64,000 bases of DNA from Cytophagaceae bacterium (GTDB lineage Bacteria > Bacteroidota > Bacteroidia > Flavobacteriales > Flavobacteriaceae). The stretch is taken from NCBI GenBank assembly GCA_002710685.1, contig PALD01000031.1:58168-122167 (forward strand). The letters run 5' to 3'. This document shows positions 53,311 to 61,461 of the stretch, in pieces (position 1 is the first letter of the stretch; each line of letters opens with the position of its first letter). The notes beneath the pieces are model-generated. The model was not told where the DNA came from. It made no database searches and saw only the letters and a list, made by a program, of their open reading frames with translations. The translations under genes were made by a program, and so were the position numbers.

Positions 53311-54171
53311 ATGGATAATTTCAACATCGCAGACGTACTTAGCATCTCAAGAGAAGAGTACAAGACATGGGTTCCCCGGGAAGAAAGATCTGATGTGTAT
53401 TTACAGGTCATCTTTATTGAAAACGGGCACGGCACATACAGGACTCAGGGTGATTCTATCACCTACCGTCCACAAAATGTTTTTTTGGTTCCTCCCAATA
53501 CTCCTTTTGAGTTCACGATCAGTGAGGCATCGACCATTACCATTGTTTCTTTTAGGGATAAGCTTTTTTCTACACGGCTTAATTTCCCCGACAGGGAATA
53601 CTGGCTGCGCCACATAGAGTTTATCTTGCAAAAAATGGATATCAAACCAGGTCATTTTATAGAGAATAACCGTGATGCTGAACTCATCTGGAAGCTCTAT
53701 GCACTGATCATGAGGGAACGTGAGGCCAAACGTGAATTTTACATGCAGGTGGTTTCAAACATGATAAGCACCATATTGAGTATCATCTCCAGGAATCTGT
53801 ACGTAATAAGAGAAGTTCCCAAGGTCAATGAAAAGAAAGAACTTATCGAGGAAATTGTTGATTACATCCATAAACACGTCTATGAGCCCCATAGAATGAA
53901 AATTGCCGCTCTGGCTGATAGGTTCAACATGACCAGCAGTACCATGAGCAATTATTTTAAAAGGCATACCGGCAAGTCACTGCACCATTTTATCCTGCTA
54001 TATAAACTGGATATCATCAAGCACAGGCTGAGGACCACTGACTTTACCGTATCTCAAATTTCTGCACAGCTGGGCTTTACTGATGAAAGCCACTTGACCA
54101 GGATATTTAAGAAATATGAAGAGGTAACCCCTCGCCAATATAAAGAACACCTACAAGAAGTGGCCGAATAG
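53311..54171 (+). CDS. AraC-family regulator with cupin-like sensor domain 2
   Basis: 286 residues. The N-terminal sensing domain (~20-105) has LQVIFIENGHGTYRTQGDSITYRPQNVFLVPPNTPFEF. The C-terminal DNA-binding domain (~190-285) has MKIAALADRFNMTSSTMSNYFKRHTGKSLHHFILLYKLDIIKHRL and FTVSQISAQLGFTDESHLTRIFKKYEEVTPRQYKEH. It is close in layout to the regulator upstream but not a recent duplicate. It is preceded by the AT-rich gap and followed by a convergent nuclease gene. Confidence 0.9.
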   Translation: MDNFNIADVLSISREEYKTWVPREERSDVYLQVIFIENGHGTYRTQGDSITYRPQNVFLVPPNTPFEFTISEASTITIVSFRDKLFSTRLNFPDREYWLRHIEFILQKMDIKPGHFIENNRDAELIWKLYALIMREREAKREFYMQVVSNMISTILSIISRNLYVIREVPKVNEKKELIEEIVDYIHKHVYEPHRMKIAALADRFNMTSSTMSNYFKRHTGKSLHHFILLYKLDIIKHRLRTTDFTVSQISAQLGFTDESHLTRIFKKYEEVTPRQYKEHLQEVAE

Positions 54172-54180
54172 GTTTTTACA

Positions 54181-54942
54181 TCATGCAAAAATCATATTGA
54201 GGATATAGGCTAGCCTATATCCTCCTTTTTTTACCTGCTGTTCAACAACCTTTTCATATCGCTCACGGTATGCATCAGTTAACTTTTGACCCTTCTTTAC
54301 TGAAGGATATACAACTGTATTTGCTATATCCTGGGATTCTCGTACCCAATCGAGCACATTGCCCCTTGCATATTTTTTATAGCGCCTGCGGTTACCTTGT
54401 GCAACATCCTTATAACCACCATCCATATCCTCGAGCATTTTAGTATCCCATAACGAGTGCAGGTTTGTACCCCGGCCCTTGTACTGTACCTGTATGGTAT
54501 TGCCCCCCTTATCTCCCGCCCTGCCACAATGCAGGGGCTGGTGTAGGTCACCTATAAAGTGTATTAGCAGTTTAAGATAGAATTGCTTATCCTCATTGCT
54601 GGACGCTTCATCCTTCAAGACTGCCTCACATTTTGCAATAGCGGTCACCAGGTCGCCGCCCTTGTTTTTTTCTGAAACGGTATAATCCTCACCGGGCTCC
54701 ATGTTCACATAATGCCATGGGTTGAGATATCTATATCTGGGGTCGCCCTTTATCTCATCAGCATAGTTTGCAACGTCTGCCAGGGGTTCTCCCCCTAGTA
54801 TTTGGGATATTGCTTTTTTCGCTTTAAGCGAAAGGTTCTCTCCTGCAATGTATGCCACGGCACTATGGCCTTTTTTGCCCCAGTCAAAAGCATGTACATG
54901 CAGTGACACAAGGGCCAGGACTATAATAAATGGATATTTCAT
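54181..54942 (-). CDS. S1/P1-type nuclease, exported
   Basis: 253 residues with a signal peptide ending about VHAF. Zinc ligands of this family are present: W (DWGKKGH, N-terminal Trp and His), D (VANYADEIK), H (NPWHYVN), the cluster LLIHFIGDLHQPLH, and H/D in LHSLWDTKML. The mature N-terminus is normally the Trp, so processing just before Trp20-21 is expected. It cuts single-stranded nucleic acids outside the cytoplasm, probably in nutrient scavenging. A dispersed palindrome lies in the N-terminal coding region. Confidence 0.92.
   Translation of the reverse strand: MKYPFIIVLALVSLHVHAFDWGKKGHSAVAYIAGENLSLKAKKAISQILGGEPLADVANYADEIKGDPRYRYLNPWHYVNMEPGEDYTVSEKNKGGDLVTAIAKCEAVLKDEASSNEDKQFYLKLLIHFIGDLHQPLHCGRAGDKGGNTIQVQYKGRGTNLHSLWDTKMLEDMDGGYKDVAQGNRRRYKKYARGNVLDWVRESQDIANTVVYPSVKKGQKLTDAYRERYEKVVEQQVKKGGYRLAYILNMIFA
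54817..54833. repeat. Dispersed palindrome TTTCGCTT-T-AAGCGAAA inside CDS
   Basis: Perfect 8-base arms with one central base in the nuclease gene, encoding NLSLKAK. Confidence 0.8.
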
Positions 54943-55027
54943 GAAGCAATTTTATGCAAAGCTAGCGTTAATATGGTACATCTACTGATTACTTTTCGGT
55001 TATCTTTGATGTAATAATTTATAGGCA

Positions 55028-55513
55028 ATGCAGCAATTCAAGGAAACCCAGCGCTTTAACCAGTGGTGGTTGAGGATTTTATTTTTGGCAATACTTATCG
55101 TGGCGTTAAGCCCACTTTTTGCTCAAAAAATAGGGCCGGGGAGCAATATAGAACTCGTCTCGGTATTGATAAGTGTGGTGATCATCACCTCTATCTTTCT
55201 TGCCATCTATTTCTTGTTCAAGCTTGACACCATCATAGGACCTGGTGGAATCCAATATAAGTTTTTTCCATTTCACATAAAGTACCGCAAGATCCCCTGG
55301 CAGAGAGTACGTGATATCAAGGTAATCACCTATAATCCCATTCGCGATTATGGGGGCTGGGGATATAGATTGACACTGCGCAAAAAAAGGGCGCTGAGCG
55401 TCAAGGGTAAAATTGGCATTCAAATTGCATTTAAAGATGGCAACACACTGTTGCTGGGTACACAGCGCCCGCAACTTGCAGAGCAGGCCATTAATGAATT
55501 TAAAACCGCATAG
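55028..55513 (+). CDS. Hypothetical membrane protein with PH-like domain
   Basis: 161 residues. Two hydrophobic helices (about 13-32 and 42-66) precede a small beta-rich cytoplasmic domain (GPGGIQYKFFPFHIKYRKIPWQRVRDIKVITYNPIRDYGGWGYRL..). The membrane-pair plus PH-like arrangement resembles DUF304/DUF6141-type proteins. The function is unknown. It ends 5 bases before the alpha/beta hydrolase, a likely operon. Confidence 0.65.
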   Translation: MQQFKETQRFNQWWLRILFLAILIVALSPLFAQKIGPGSNIELVSVLISVVIITSIFLAIYFLFKLDTIIGPGGIQYKFFPFHIKYRKIPWQRVRDIKVITYNPIRDYGGWGYRLTLRKKRALSVKGKIGIQIAFKDGNTLLLGTQRPQLAEQAINEFKTA

Positions 55514-55518
55514 AATAC

Positions 55519-56448
55519 ATGAAGGGAAAACTTTTTCTTATATTCATATCAATAACCACACTCACCCTTGCTCAAGAATGCGAGGAAACCGTTATCAAGG
55601 TCAATCAACTTATAGAGGGCACACTTACCCTGCCCCAGGGCAATACCTTTACTGACCCGCTCGCCATCATCATACCTGGCTCTGGCCCCACAGATAGGGA
55701 CGGTAATCAACCAGCGATGAACAACAACTCACTTAAGTTACTTGCTCAAGGCCTTTGCAAGCAGGGGGTTTCCACCTTTAGGTACGATAAGAGAATCCTA
55801 GTGCTCTTAAGAAAAAGCGGCTTTGATGAGTCAAAAATAAACTTTGATCAATTTATTGATGACGCCCATGATATCGCCGTTTATATGGCAAAAGCGGGAT
55901 ACACAAACATCTCCTATGTGGGACACAGCCAGGGTGCCCTGGTAGCACAGCTTGCTTCTTTGCAGGATACCATTGTAAATAAAATGGTGCTTCTTGAAGG
56001 TGCCGGCAGGCCCATTGACCAAGTAGTAGTAGATCAAATAAACAACACCGCCCCTGGCCTTACCGAAAATGCAAAACAGGCCTTTGAGGATATAAAGACC
56101 CTGGGCAAGTCAGAAAATTACAATCCCTATCTTGCCTCCATCTTTAGGGCATCAGTGCAGCCATTTATGAAAAGCTGGATGCAATATGATCCCAGTGAGT
56201 TGATGGAAAAAATCAACATCCCCACCCTTGTCGTCACCGGTTCTAAAGATTTACAGGTAACCAAGACGGAGGGGGATAGCCTTGCGGCAAAAAATACCCT
56301 TGCGCAGCGCCTGCACATCGAGAACATGAACCACGTACTCAAGGAAATCAAGGGAGATGACCTTGAAAATTCAAAATCCTATGCTGAAGGATACCGGCCC
56401 GTAATCCCTGAACTTATCAATGCTATCGCCACATTCTTAAAAGAATAG
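55519..56448 (+). CDS. Exported alpha/beta hydrolase
   Basis: 309 residues with a signal peptide ending LTLAQ. Elements are the oxyanion HG-like region IIPGSGPTDRDGNQ, the nucleophile elbow VGHSQGA, a later Asp in VTGSKDLQV and His in MNHVLK. The PGSGPxDRDGN motif is characteristic of Bacteroidota serine aminopeptidase S33-like esterases. The substrate is not known. It is downstream of the membrane protein in a probable operon. Confidence 0.88.
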   Translation: MKGKLFLIFISITTLTLAQECEETVIKVNQLIEGTLTLPQGNTFTDPLAIIIPGSGPTDRDGNQPAMNNNSLKLLAQGLCKQGVSTFRYDKRILVLLRKSGFDESKINFDQFIDDAHDIAVYMAKAGYTNISYVGHSQGALVAQLASLQDTIVNKMVLLEGAGRPIDQVVVDQINNTAPGLTENAKQAFEDIKTLGKSENYNPYLASIFRASVQPFMKSWMQYDPSELMEKINIPTLVVTGSKDLQVTKTEGDSLAAKNTLAQRLHIENMNHVLKEIKGDDLENSKSYAEGYRPVIPELINAIATFLKE

Positions 56449-56462
56449 CTCATCTAATTCTT

Positions 56463-56630
56463 ATGGCAGGCCACTGGCGGGATGAATCCCTGCCATATCC
56501 TGCCCGTGATGATGACTTATATGCACTGACTTATAACCCTGGGCAATCTACCTACACTCTTGGTCCGGCCCACAGGCGCCTGGCATGCACACCTTTATAC
56601 CGTTTTAATGGATTTGGCTTCGGCGGCTAG
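56463..56630 (+). CDS. Possible small protein, 55 residues, unsupported by family
   Basis: An open frame from ATG 56463 to TAG 56630 in the gap between the hydrolase and DUF4369 genes. It is notably GC-rich compared with other spacers here, polar and aromatic, and ends LYRFNGFGFGG. There is no clear ribosome site and no recognised family. It could be a small gene, a remnant of a longer gene or chance. Confidence 0.3.
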   Translation: MAGHWRDESLPYPARDDDLYALTYNPGQSTYTLGPAHRRLACTPLYRFNGFGFGG

Positions 56631-56682
56631 TATTTGAGTGAAAAAATGCACATATTTGCAGCCGTATAACCCGTTGATCATA

Positions 56683-57435
56683 ATGTTCAAGAAAACTATT
56701 TACAGTCTTTTTTTTATGGCCATCCTAACCTCTTGTGGGGGTGGCGAAGAATATGATTTTACCCTTAATGGTAAGATCAATGGCCTCAAAAAAGGAACAA
56801 TTTACCTTCAAAAGGTTGAAGACACCCTGCTCATTGACCTAGATAGCCTTGTTGTAGAGGGCAACCCAGAATTTGAATTTCATACCCTGCTCAAAGAACC
56901 ACAGGTTCTCTACCTCTATCTCGATAAGGTTGATGCTTCTAACTATGATGACCGCATACTCTTTTTTGCAGAACCTGGCGTTATGACCCTGAGCACCTCT
57001 CTCAAAAACTTTGAGAGCCAGGCTGCAATCACGGGTTCTCAAAACCAGAACAAGCTTGAAGAATATAAAACAATGCTCAACAAGTTCAACAACCGTAACC
57101 TAGAGCTCATCCAGAAAAGTTTTCTTGCCAGGAAGAATGAGGTTGAGGATAGCATCATGTTTTACGATGACCAGCTGGAAAAACTTACCGTGCGCAAATA
57201 CCTCTATACAGTAAATTTTGCCCTGCAGAACAAAGAGCTGGAAATCGCACCATACCTCGCTGTTTCAGAGATTTATGATGCCAATGTTAAATACCTTGAT
57301 ACCATATATAATTCGCTTTCGCGAAAAGCAAAAAAATCCAGGTATGGAACAAACCTAAAAGACCTTATTGACCAGGCCAAAAGTAGCCAGGCGCCGCAAG
57401 TGGTGGAAAAAACCGTGGATACCATCTCAAGATAA
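56683..57435 (+). CDS. DUF4369-type lipoprotein
   Basis: About 250 residues from ATG 56683, which gives MFKKTIYSLFFMAILTSC and a clear lipobox; the upstream GTG 56638 would add a non-hydrophobic leader. The first domain (DFTLNGKINGLKKGTIYLQKVEDTLLIDLDSLVVEGNPEFEF) is DUF4369, seen at the N-terminus of TlpA-like envelope proteins, here without any thioredoxin domain. A long helical part follows (about residues 120-230). It is probably a periplasmic lipoprotein of unknown role. A dispersed palindrome core TTTCGCGAAA lies at 57317-57326. Confidence 0.78.
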   Translation: MFKKTIYSLFFMAILTSCGGGEEYDFTLNGKINGLKKGTIYLQKVEDTLLIDLDSLVVEGNPEFEFHTLLKEPQVLYLYLDKVDASNYDDRILFFAEPGVMTLSTSLKNFESQAAITGSQNQNKLEEYKTMLNKFNNRNLELIQKSFLARKNEVEDSIMFYDDQLEKLTVRKYLYTVNFALQNKELEIAPYLAVSEIYDANVKYLDTIYNSLSRKAKKSRYGTNLKDLIDQAKSSQAPQVVEKTVDTISR

Positions 57436-57451
57436 CTTGTTTACCTCATTG

Positions 57452-57480
57452 AAAAAGGGCTGCCAGTGGCAGCCCTTTTT
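57452..57480. terminator. Bidirectional terminator
   Basis: AAAAAGGGCTGCC/GGCAGCCCTTTTT, near-perfect, between the DUF4369 gene and the convergent manA. Confidence 0.9.
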
Positions 57481-57499
57481 GATTTATAAAATATACGTA

Positions 57500-58459
57500 T
57501 TAAAGGTGTACCTCCAGGAGGGTGCAATCTTTTGCATCAATCGTGACTTCTTCACAACCCGCCGGTATCAAGAGGGTCTGCCCTACTTTTAGGGTTTTGA
57601 CCTCATTATTGAACGTGTATTGCATCTCACCGTCAACAGCTATCAAAATCGTAAAGCTAATCGACCTGTTTACCCGGTAATCATCATTGATTAGGTGTAA
57701 CCAGTCAGTTTTAAAATAGGTATGATGTTTTAAAATCTGCGTCGCATTCTCAACATCATCATAATCCAACTTAAAGTCTTGTGTGGGTTCAAAATCAAGA
57801 ACATCAAGAGATTCCTGTATATGTAGGTCCCTGAGGTTTCCATCAGCATCAGGGCGGTTGTAATCATATACCCGGTAGGTAACGTCAGAGGTTTGCTGGA
57901 TTTCAGCAAGGAGTACCCCTCCCCCTATGGCATGGATGCGCCCTGCATTGATAAAAAAGGAATCCCCGGGCTTGACGACATGGGTGTCCATGGCTTCTTC
58001 AACCTGTAGTTCCTCGATATTTTTTGCAAAAGCTTCTTTTGTGATCTTCTCCTTAAAGCCCACGGTAAGTTCAGCCCCGGGGTCAGCCTGCATGATGTAC
58101 CACATCTCCGTCTTGCCGGTACCCGTGGGAGAGGTTTCATCAGAGGGATGAACCTGTATGGAGAGGTCCTTTGCTGCATCTATAAACTTGATGAGCAGTG
58201 GGAACCTATTACCAAAACGCTCATGCACGGAAGCTCCCAAAATGCCCTTGGGATCAAGATGTATTACTTCTTGCAGGGTCTTGCCGGCCAGCTCACCATC
58301 TTTAACGATGCTCTGCCCTTCATCAAGGTCTGCTATTTCCCAGCTTTCGCCCACGGGAGCTTCTGGGTCTTCCCCTTTATCAAAAAGGGCCTTGAGTTTT
58401 GTCCCGCCCCATATCTTCTCTTTGAGAACGGGCTGAAATGTTAATGGATATAATTTCAT
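57500..58459 (-). CDS. manA: Mannose-6-phosphate isomerase, class I type
   Basis: About 319 residues from ATG 58459 (the upstream start at 58519 would overlap the queD stop region). Motifs: EKIWGGTKLK, VGESWEIAD, LSIQVHPSDE (zinc His), KTEMWYIM (zinc Glu), GDSFFINAGRIHAIGGGVLLAEIQQTSDVTYRVYDYNR. The short cupin form lacks the extra domain of long PMIs. It interconverts mannose-6-phosphate and fructose-6-phosphate for GDP-mannose synthesis. Last gene of an idi-queD-manA run. Confidence 0.93.
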   Translation of the reverse strand: MKLYPLTFQPVLKEKIWGGTKLKALFDKGEDPEAPVGESWEIADLDEGQSIVKDGELAGKTLQEVIHLDPKGILGASVHERFGNRFPLLIKFIDAAKDLSIQVHPSDETSPTGTGKTEMWYIMQADPGAELTVGFKEKITKEAFAKNIEELQVEEAMDTHVVKPGDSFFINAGRIHAIGGGVLLAEIQQTSDVTYRVYDYNRPDADGNLRDLHIQESLDVLDFEPTQDFKLDYDDVENATQILKHHTYFKTDWLHLINDDYRVNRSISFTILIAVDGEMQYTFNNEVKTLKVGQTLLIPAGCEEVTIDAKDCTLLEVHL

Positions 58460-58478
58460 TATTTGATTAATTAAATGG

Positions 58479-58889
58479 TTATTCGCCGCGGTAGGTAACA
58501 AAGTTTCGCGGTGTTTCATACAGGGTTATTTCTATATCAAATGATGGACTGATCTTGCCCCTAAGCTTGTTATAGATTATAACGCTAATGTTTTCTGCAG
58601 TGGGGTTCAGCTCTTTGAATTCTGGCACATCCAGGTTAAGGTTCTTGTGGTCAAAGGCCTCCTCTACCTCGTCATGGATGATTTTTTTAAGCTTGTTGAT
58701 ATCAAAAACAAAGCCGGTAACGGGGTCAATCTCTCCGGTAACGGCAACTATGAGCTCATAGTTATGTCCATGATAATTGGGAAGGCTGCATTTGCCGAAA
58801 ACCTCCAGATTCTTGTCATTGCCCCATGCCCTGTTAAAAAGCCGGTGAGCAGCATTAAAATGCGCCTTGCGCTTTACCGTGGCCCTCAT
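58479..58889 (-). CDS. queD: 6-carboxytetrahydropterin synthase (QueD)
   Basis: 136 residues. The zinc site comes from HFNAAHRL and the NYHGHNYEL motif. A catalytic Cys lies in GKCSLPN, with FVFDINKLKKIIHDEVEEAFDHKNLN and NPTAENISV between them and an ending ITLYETPRNFVTY. It makes the 7-deazaguanine precursor of queuosine from dihydroneopterin triphosphate. It overlaps the idi gene by four bases and is 20 bases from manA. Confidence 0.95.
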   Translation of the reverse strand: MRATVKRKAHFNAAHRLFNRAWGNDKNLEVFGKCSLPNYHGHNYELIVAVTGEIDPVTGFVFDINKLKKIIHDEVEEAFDHKNLNLDVPEFKELNPTAENISVIIYNKLRGKISPSFDIEITLYETPRNFVTYRGE

Positions 58890-59404
58890 ACCAGTATATG
58901 TTTATAGAATTTTTCAAAGATGATCTTGAACCAGGCGGTATAAACCTGGGGATTTGTCCTTATATCTTTTTCAAGATCATCAAGTGCAACCCATTTGCAA
59001 GAGGCCACTTCGCTGGGGTTGACCTGGGGTTCTTCATTAAAATCACCTATGAGGATATGGTCATACTCATGCTCTGTAAGACCATTGTCAAAGGGTGCCT
59101 TGTAAATAAAGGAAATCGTATCCCTGAGGGGTGTGGTAAAGCCCATTTCTTCCATGAGCCTGCGCTCTCCAGCCTCAATATTGCTCTCTCCCTCGCGTTG
59201 ATGGCTACAACAGGTATTGGTCCATAAACCGGGCGAATGATACTTGTCCCAGGCACGTTGCTGTATGAGGAGTTCTTTTTTTTCGTTAAAAACGAAAACC
59301 GAAAAAGCACGGTGCAGCAAGCCTTTTTCATGGGCCTCCATCTTGGGCATGAGCCCTACCTGTTCATCATTTTCGTTTACAAGGATTACCAATTCTTCTG
59401 GCAT
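58886..59404 (-). CDS. idi: Isopentenyl-diphosphate delta-isomerase, type I
   Basis: 172 residues. The N-terminal part EELVILVNENDEQVG matches the family, with HRAFSVFVFNEKKELLIQQRAWDKYHSPGLWTNTCCSHQREGE (catalytic Cys and metal His), GERRLMEEMGF (Nudix helix Glu) and YDHILIGDF. It interconverts IPP and DMAPP in isoprenoid synthesis. Start of a coupled idi-queD-manA operon. Isoprenoid, tRNA-modification and sugar steps are not part of one known pathway. Confidence 0.93.
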   Translation of the reverse strand: MPEELVILVNENDEQVGLMPKMEAHEKGLLHRAFSVFVFNEKKELLIQQRAWDKYHSPGLWTNTCCSHQREGESNIEAGERRLMEEMGFTTPLRDTISFIYKAPFDNGLTEHEYDHILIGDFNEEPQVNPSEVASCKWVALDDLEKDIRTNPQVYTAWFKIIFEKFYKHILV

Positions 59405-59455
59405 GCAATTATTTTTGCCTAAAAGTACAAAATTGCATCATAGCCTAAAAAAAGA

Positions 59456-59481
59456 AAAGCCTTCACGGATGTGAAGGCTTT
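59456..59481 (-). terminator. Intrinsic terminator of the OmpA/PD40 gene
   Basis: AAAGCCTTCAC/GTGAAGGCTTT with loop GGAT; on the minus strand followed by TTCTTTTTTT. It lies between the OmpA-family gene and idi. Confidence 0.85.
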
Positions 59482-59513
59482 ATAGCGAAGCAAATTTATT
59501 CTATTTCTTAAAA

Positions 59514-61436
59514 TTAATCTTCCATAACTATAAACTCGCTTCTCCTGTTCAACTGATGTTGGGCCGCTGAACAGTCTACACCGTTGCTACATTCATTCAC
59601 GAGCTGGGTCTCGCCATATCCCCGTCCCGTTAACCTGTCAGGAGATATGCCACCTTTCTCAATGATATACTTAATGGTAGAATCATTACGTCTTTGTGAC
59701 AGTGCCATGTTGTAACTGTCGCTACCACGACTATCTGTATGTGACCTTACGTCTATTTTTAGACTGGGGTATTCTTTCATCACCTCTATCACCTTGGCCA
59801 GTTCCACTGCGGCATCTGGGCGTATGTTAGACTTATCAAAGTCAAATAGGATAGGGTTCAATAATTTACCGATGTCAAACCCTGGTGGGATTTCGGTAAT
59901 TGTTGGTTCTAATTCAATGGTCACCGTTAGGTTGCTTGAGGTTTCAGGTACCATAAAATGTTTTTCGGCTGTATTGTAACCTTCCATTTCTGCTCTTGCA
60001 AAATAGTCTGAACCACAGTCTGGTTCATCAAATACATAGGTAGCATCTGGTGCAACTGCTTCACCAGACTCAAGAAGTTCGTTATCAATATTCCTTATGC
60101 CCACCATGGCGCCTACAAGCGGTTCTTGAGTGGTTTTATCTATCACGTTTACCGTCACGATAGATTCACAGCCGGTTTTTACAAAGCCATAAATATCATC
60201 ATCAAGGGGGTCATTTGCCCTGTTTGATGCAAAGAAACCAGTATTTGAGTCTTCGTTGATAATGAAACTAAAATCATCTTTCTCACTGTTTATGGGTTCT
60301 CCCACGTTGTACATTGTACCTGTTTCTTTCTCAATAACATATACATCAAGGCCTCCCAGTCCAGGACGACCATCAGTAGAAAAATAGAGGTTACCTTTGT
60401 TTGATACAAATGGAAAACTTTCTCTTCCAGGAGTATTTACCTTGGGTCCCAGGTTTTCTGGCACACCAAAAGAACCATCATCATTTACGGCAACCTTCCA
60501 CAAATCAGATTGTCCCAGACTACCTCCCATATCAGAAGCAAAATACATGGTCTTGCCGTCTGGTGTCAAAGCGGGATGGGCAACGGTGTATTCATCACTG
60601 TCAAAGGGAAGTTCTTCAGCTTCCTTCCATTTACCATCCTTATCCTTTGTGCTGCGGTAAATCTTCAGTTTATTAGTCCCAGTGGATGCCTGGCCATACT
60701 GCTCTTTGGTATAGTTGTTCCTGGTAAAGTAAATCGTGTTGCCATCAGGGGATAACGCGGCAGAGCTTTCATGATAAGGGGTATTGATTTTTCCCTTTAG
60801 CTTTTCAACGTGAGAAGCCTTTCCGTCAGATAAATCTGCAGTGTAAAAATCAAGAAATGGTTGTTCATTCCACTTATGAACCCTTGTTGTGAAGGTACCT
60901 GTATCACGGGTAGATGCAAAAAGTAATTTTTCGCCATAATAAGCAGGTGAAAAATCAGAATATCCTACCTTGTTTATACCTAGTTTCTCTATAGAATATG
61001 TACCTCTGATATATCCTCTACGTGCCTCAGCAACTACTGTACTATCATAGACACTACCGCTACTGTCATTGGTCACACGTTCATTATATCTAGCAATGAG
61101 CTGTTTTGACTCATCATACTTTTCCTCGGCCCTAAGGGCTTGAGCGTATCTAAAGATCTGGTCTGGCGTTGCCTCTTCAGGAAATTTCTCAAGAAGCTTA
61201 CCATACCATTGAGAGGCTTCGTCATAATCTGCATTAAAATAAAACGCGTCTCCCAGTTTTCCAAAAAGGTCGGCAGATTCATAGCCTTCATTTGCGACAC
61301 TCAAATACAGTTTTTGAGAATCAACAAAGGCATATTGCTGAAACTTTTTGTTTGCTCTCTGCATTTCTTTTTCTTGCGCTTGCGCGGAAGGAAATACTAT
61401 GAACAATAGTAGGGTAAGGGATAAAATTTTCTTCAT
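59514..61436 (-). CDS. OmpA-family protein with TPR, PD40 and carboxypeptidase-regulatory-like domains
   Basis: 640 residues. The signal peptide ends QAQ. Residues ~25-130: TPR-like. ~150-400: PD40/WD40-type beta-propeller blades (YHESSAALSPDGNTIYFTRNN, VAHPALTPDGKTMYFASDMGG, GRESFPFVSNKGNLYFSTDGRPG). ~440-530: a regulatory-like beta domain (VNVIDKTTQEPLVGAMVGIRN). ~540-640: OmpA peptidoglycan-binding (LFDFDKSNIRPDAAVELAKV, IDVRSHTDSRGSDSYNMALSQRRNDST, GYGE). This architecture accompanies T9SS and PorP/SprF genes and is likely a periplasmic link to the cell wall. Last gene of the adhesin-PorP-OmpA run. Confidence 0.9.
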   Translation of the reverse strand: MKKILSLTLLLFIVFPSAQAQEKEMQRANKKFQQYAFVDSQKLYLSVANEGYESADLFGKLGDAFYFNADYDEASQWYGKLLEKFPEEATPDQIFRYAQALRAEEKYDESKQLIARYNERVTNDSSGSVYDSTVVAEARRGYIRGTYSIEKLGINKVGYSDFSPAYYGEKLLFASTRDTGTFTTRVHKWNEQPFLDFYTADLSDGKASHVEKLKGKINTPYHESSAALSPDGNTIYFTRNNYTKEQYGQASTGTNKLKIYRSTKDKDGKWKEAEELPFDSDEYTVAHPALTPDGKTMYFASDMGGSLGQSDLWKVAVNDDGSFGVPENLGPKVNTPGRESFPFVSNKGNLYFSTDGRPGLGGLDVYVIEKETGTMYNVGEPINSEKDDFSFIINEDSNTGFFASNRANDPLDDDIYGFVKTGCESIVTVNVIDKTTQEPLVGAMVGIRNIDNELLESGEAVAPDATYVFDEPDCGSDYFARAEMEGYNTAEKHFMVPETSSNLTVTIELEPTITEIPPGFDIGKLLNPILFDFDKSNIRPDAAVELAKVIEVMKEYPSLKIDVRSHTDSRGSDSYNMALSQRRNDSTIKYIIEKGGISPDRLTGRGYGETQLVNECSNGVDCSAAQHQLNRRSEFIVMED

Positions 61437-61461
61437 AAATTAAATTATTAGGGGTAAATAT

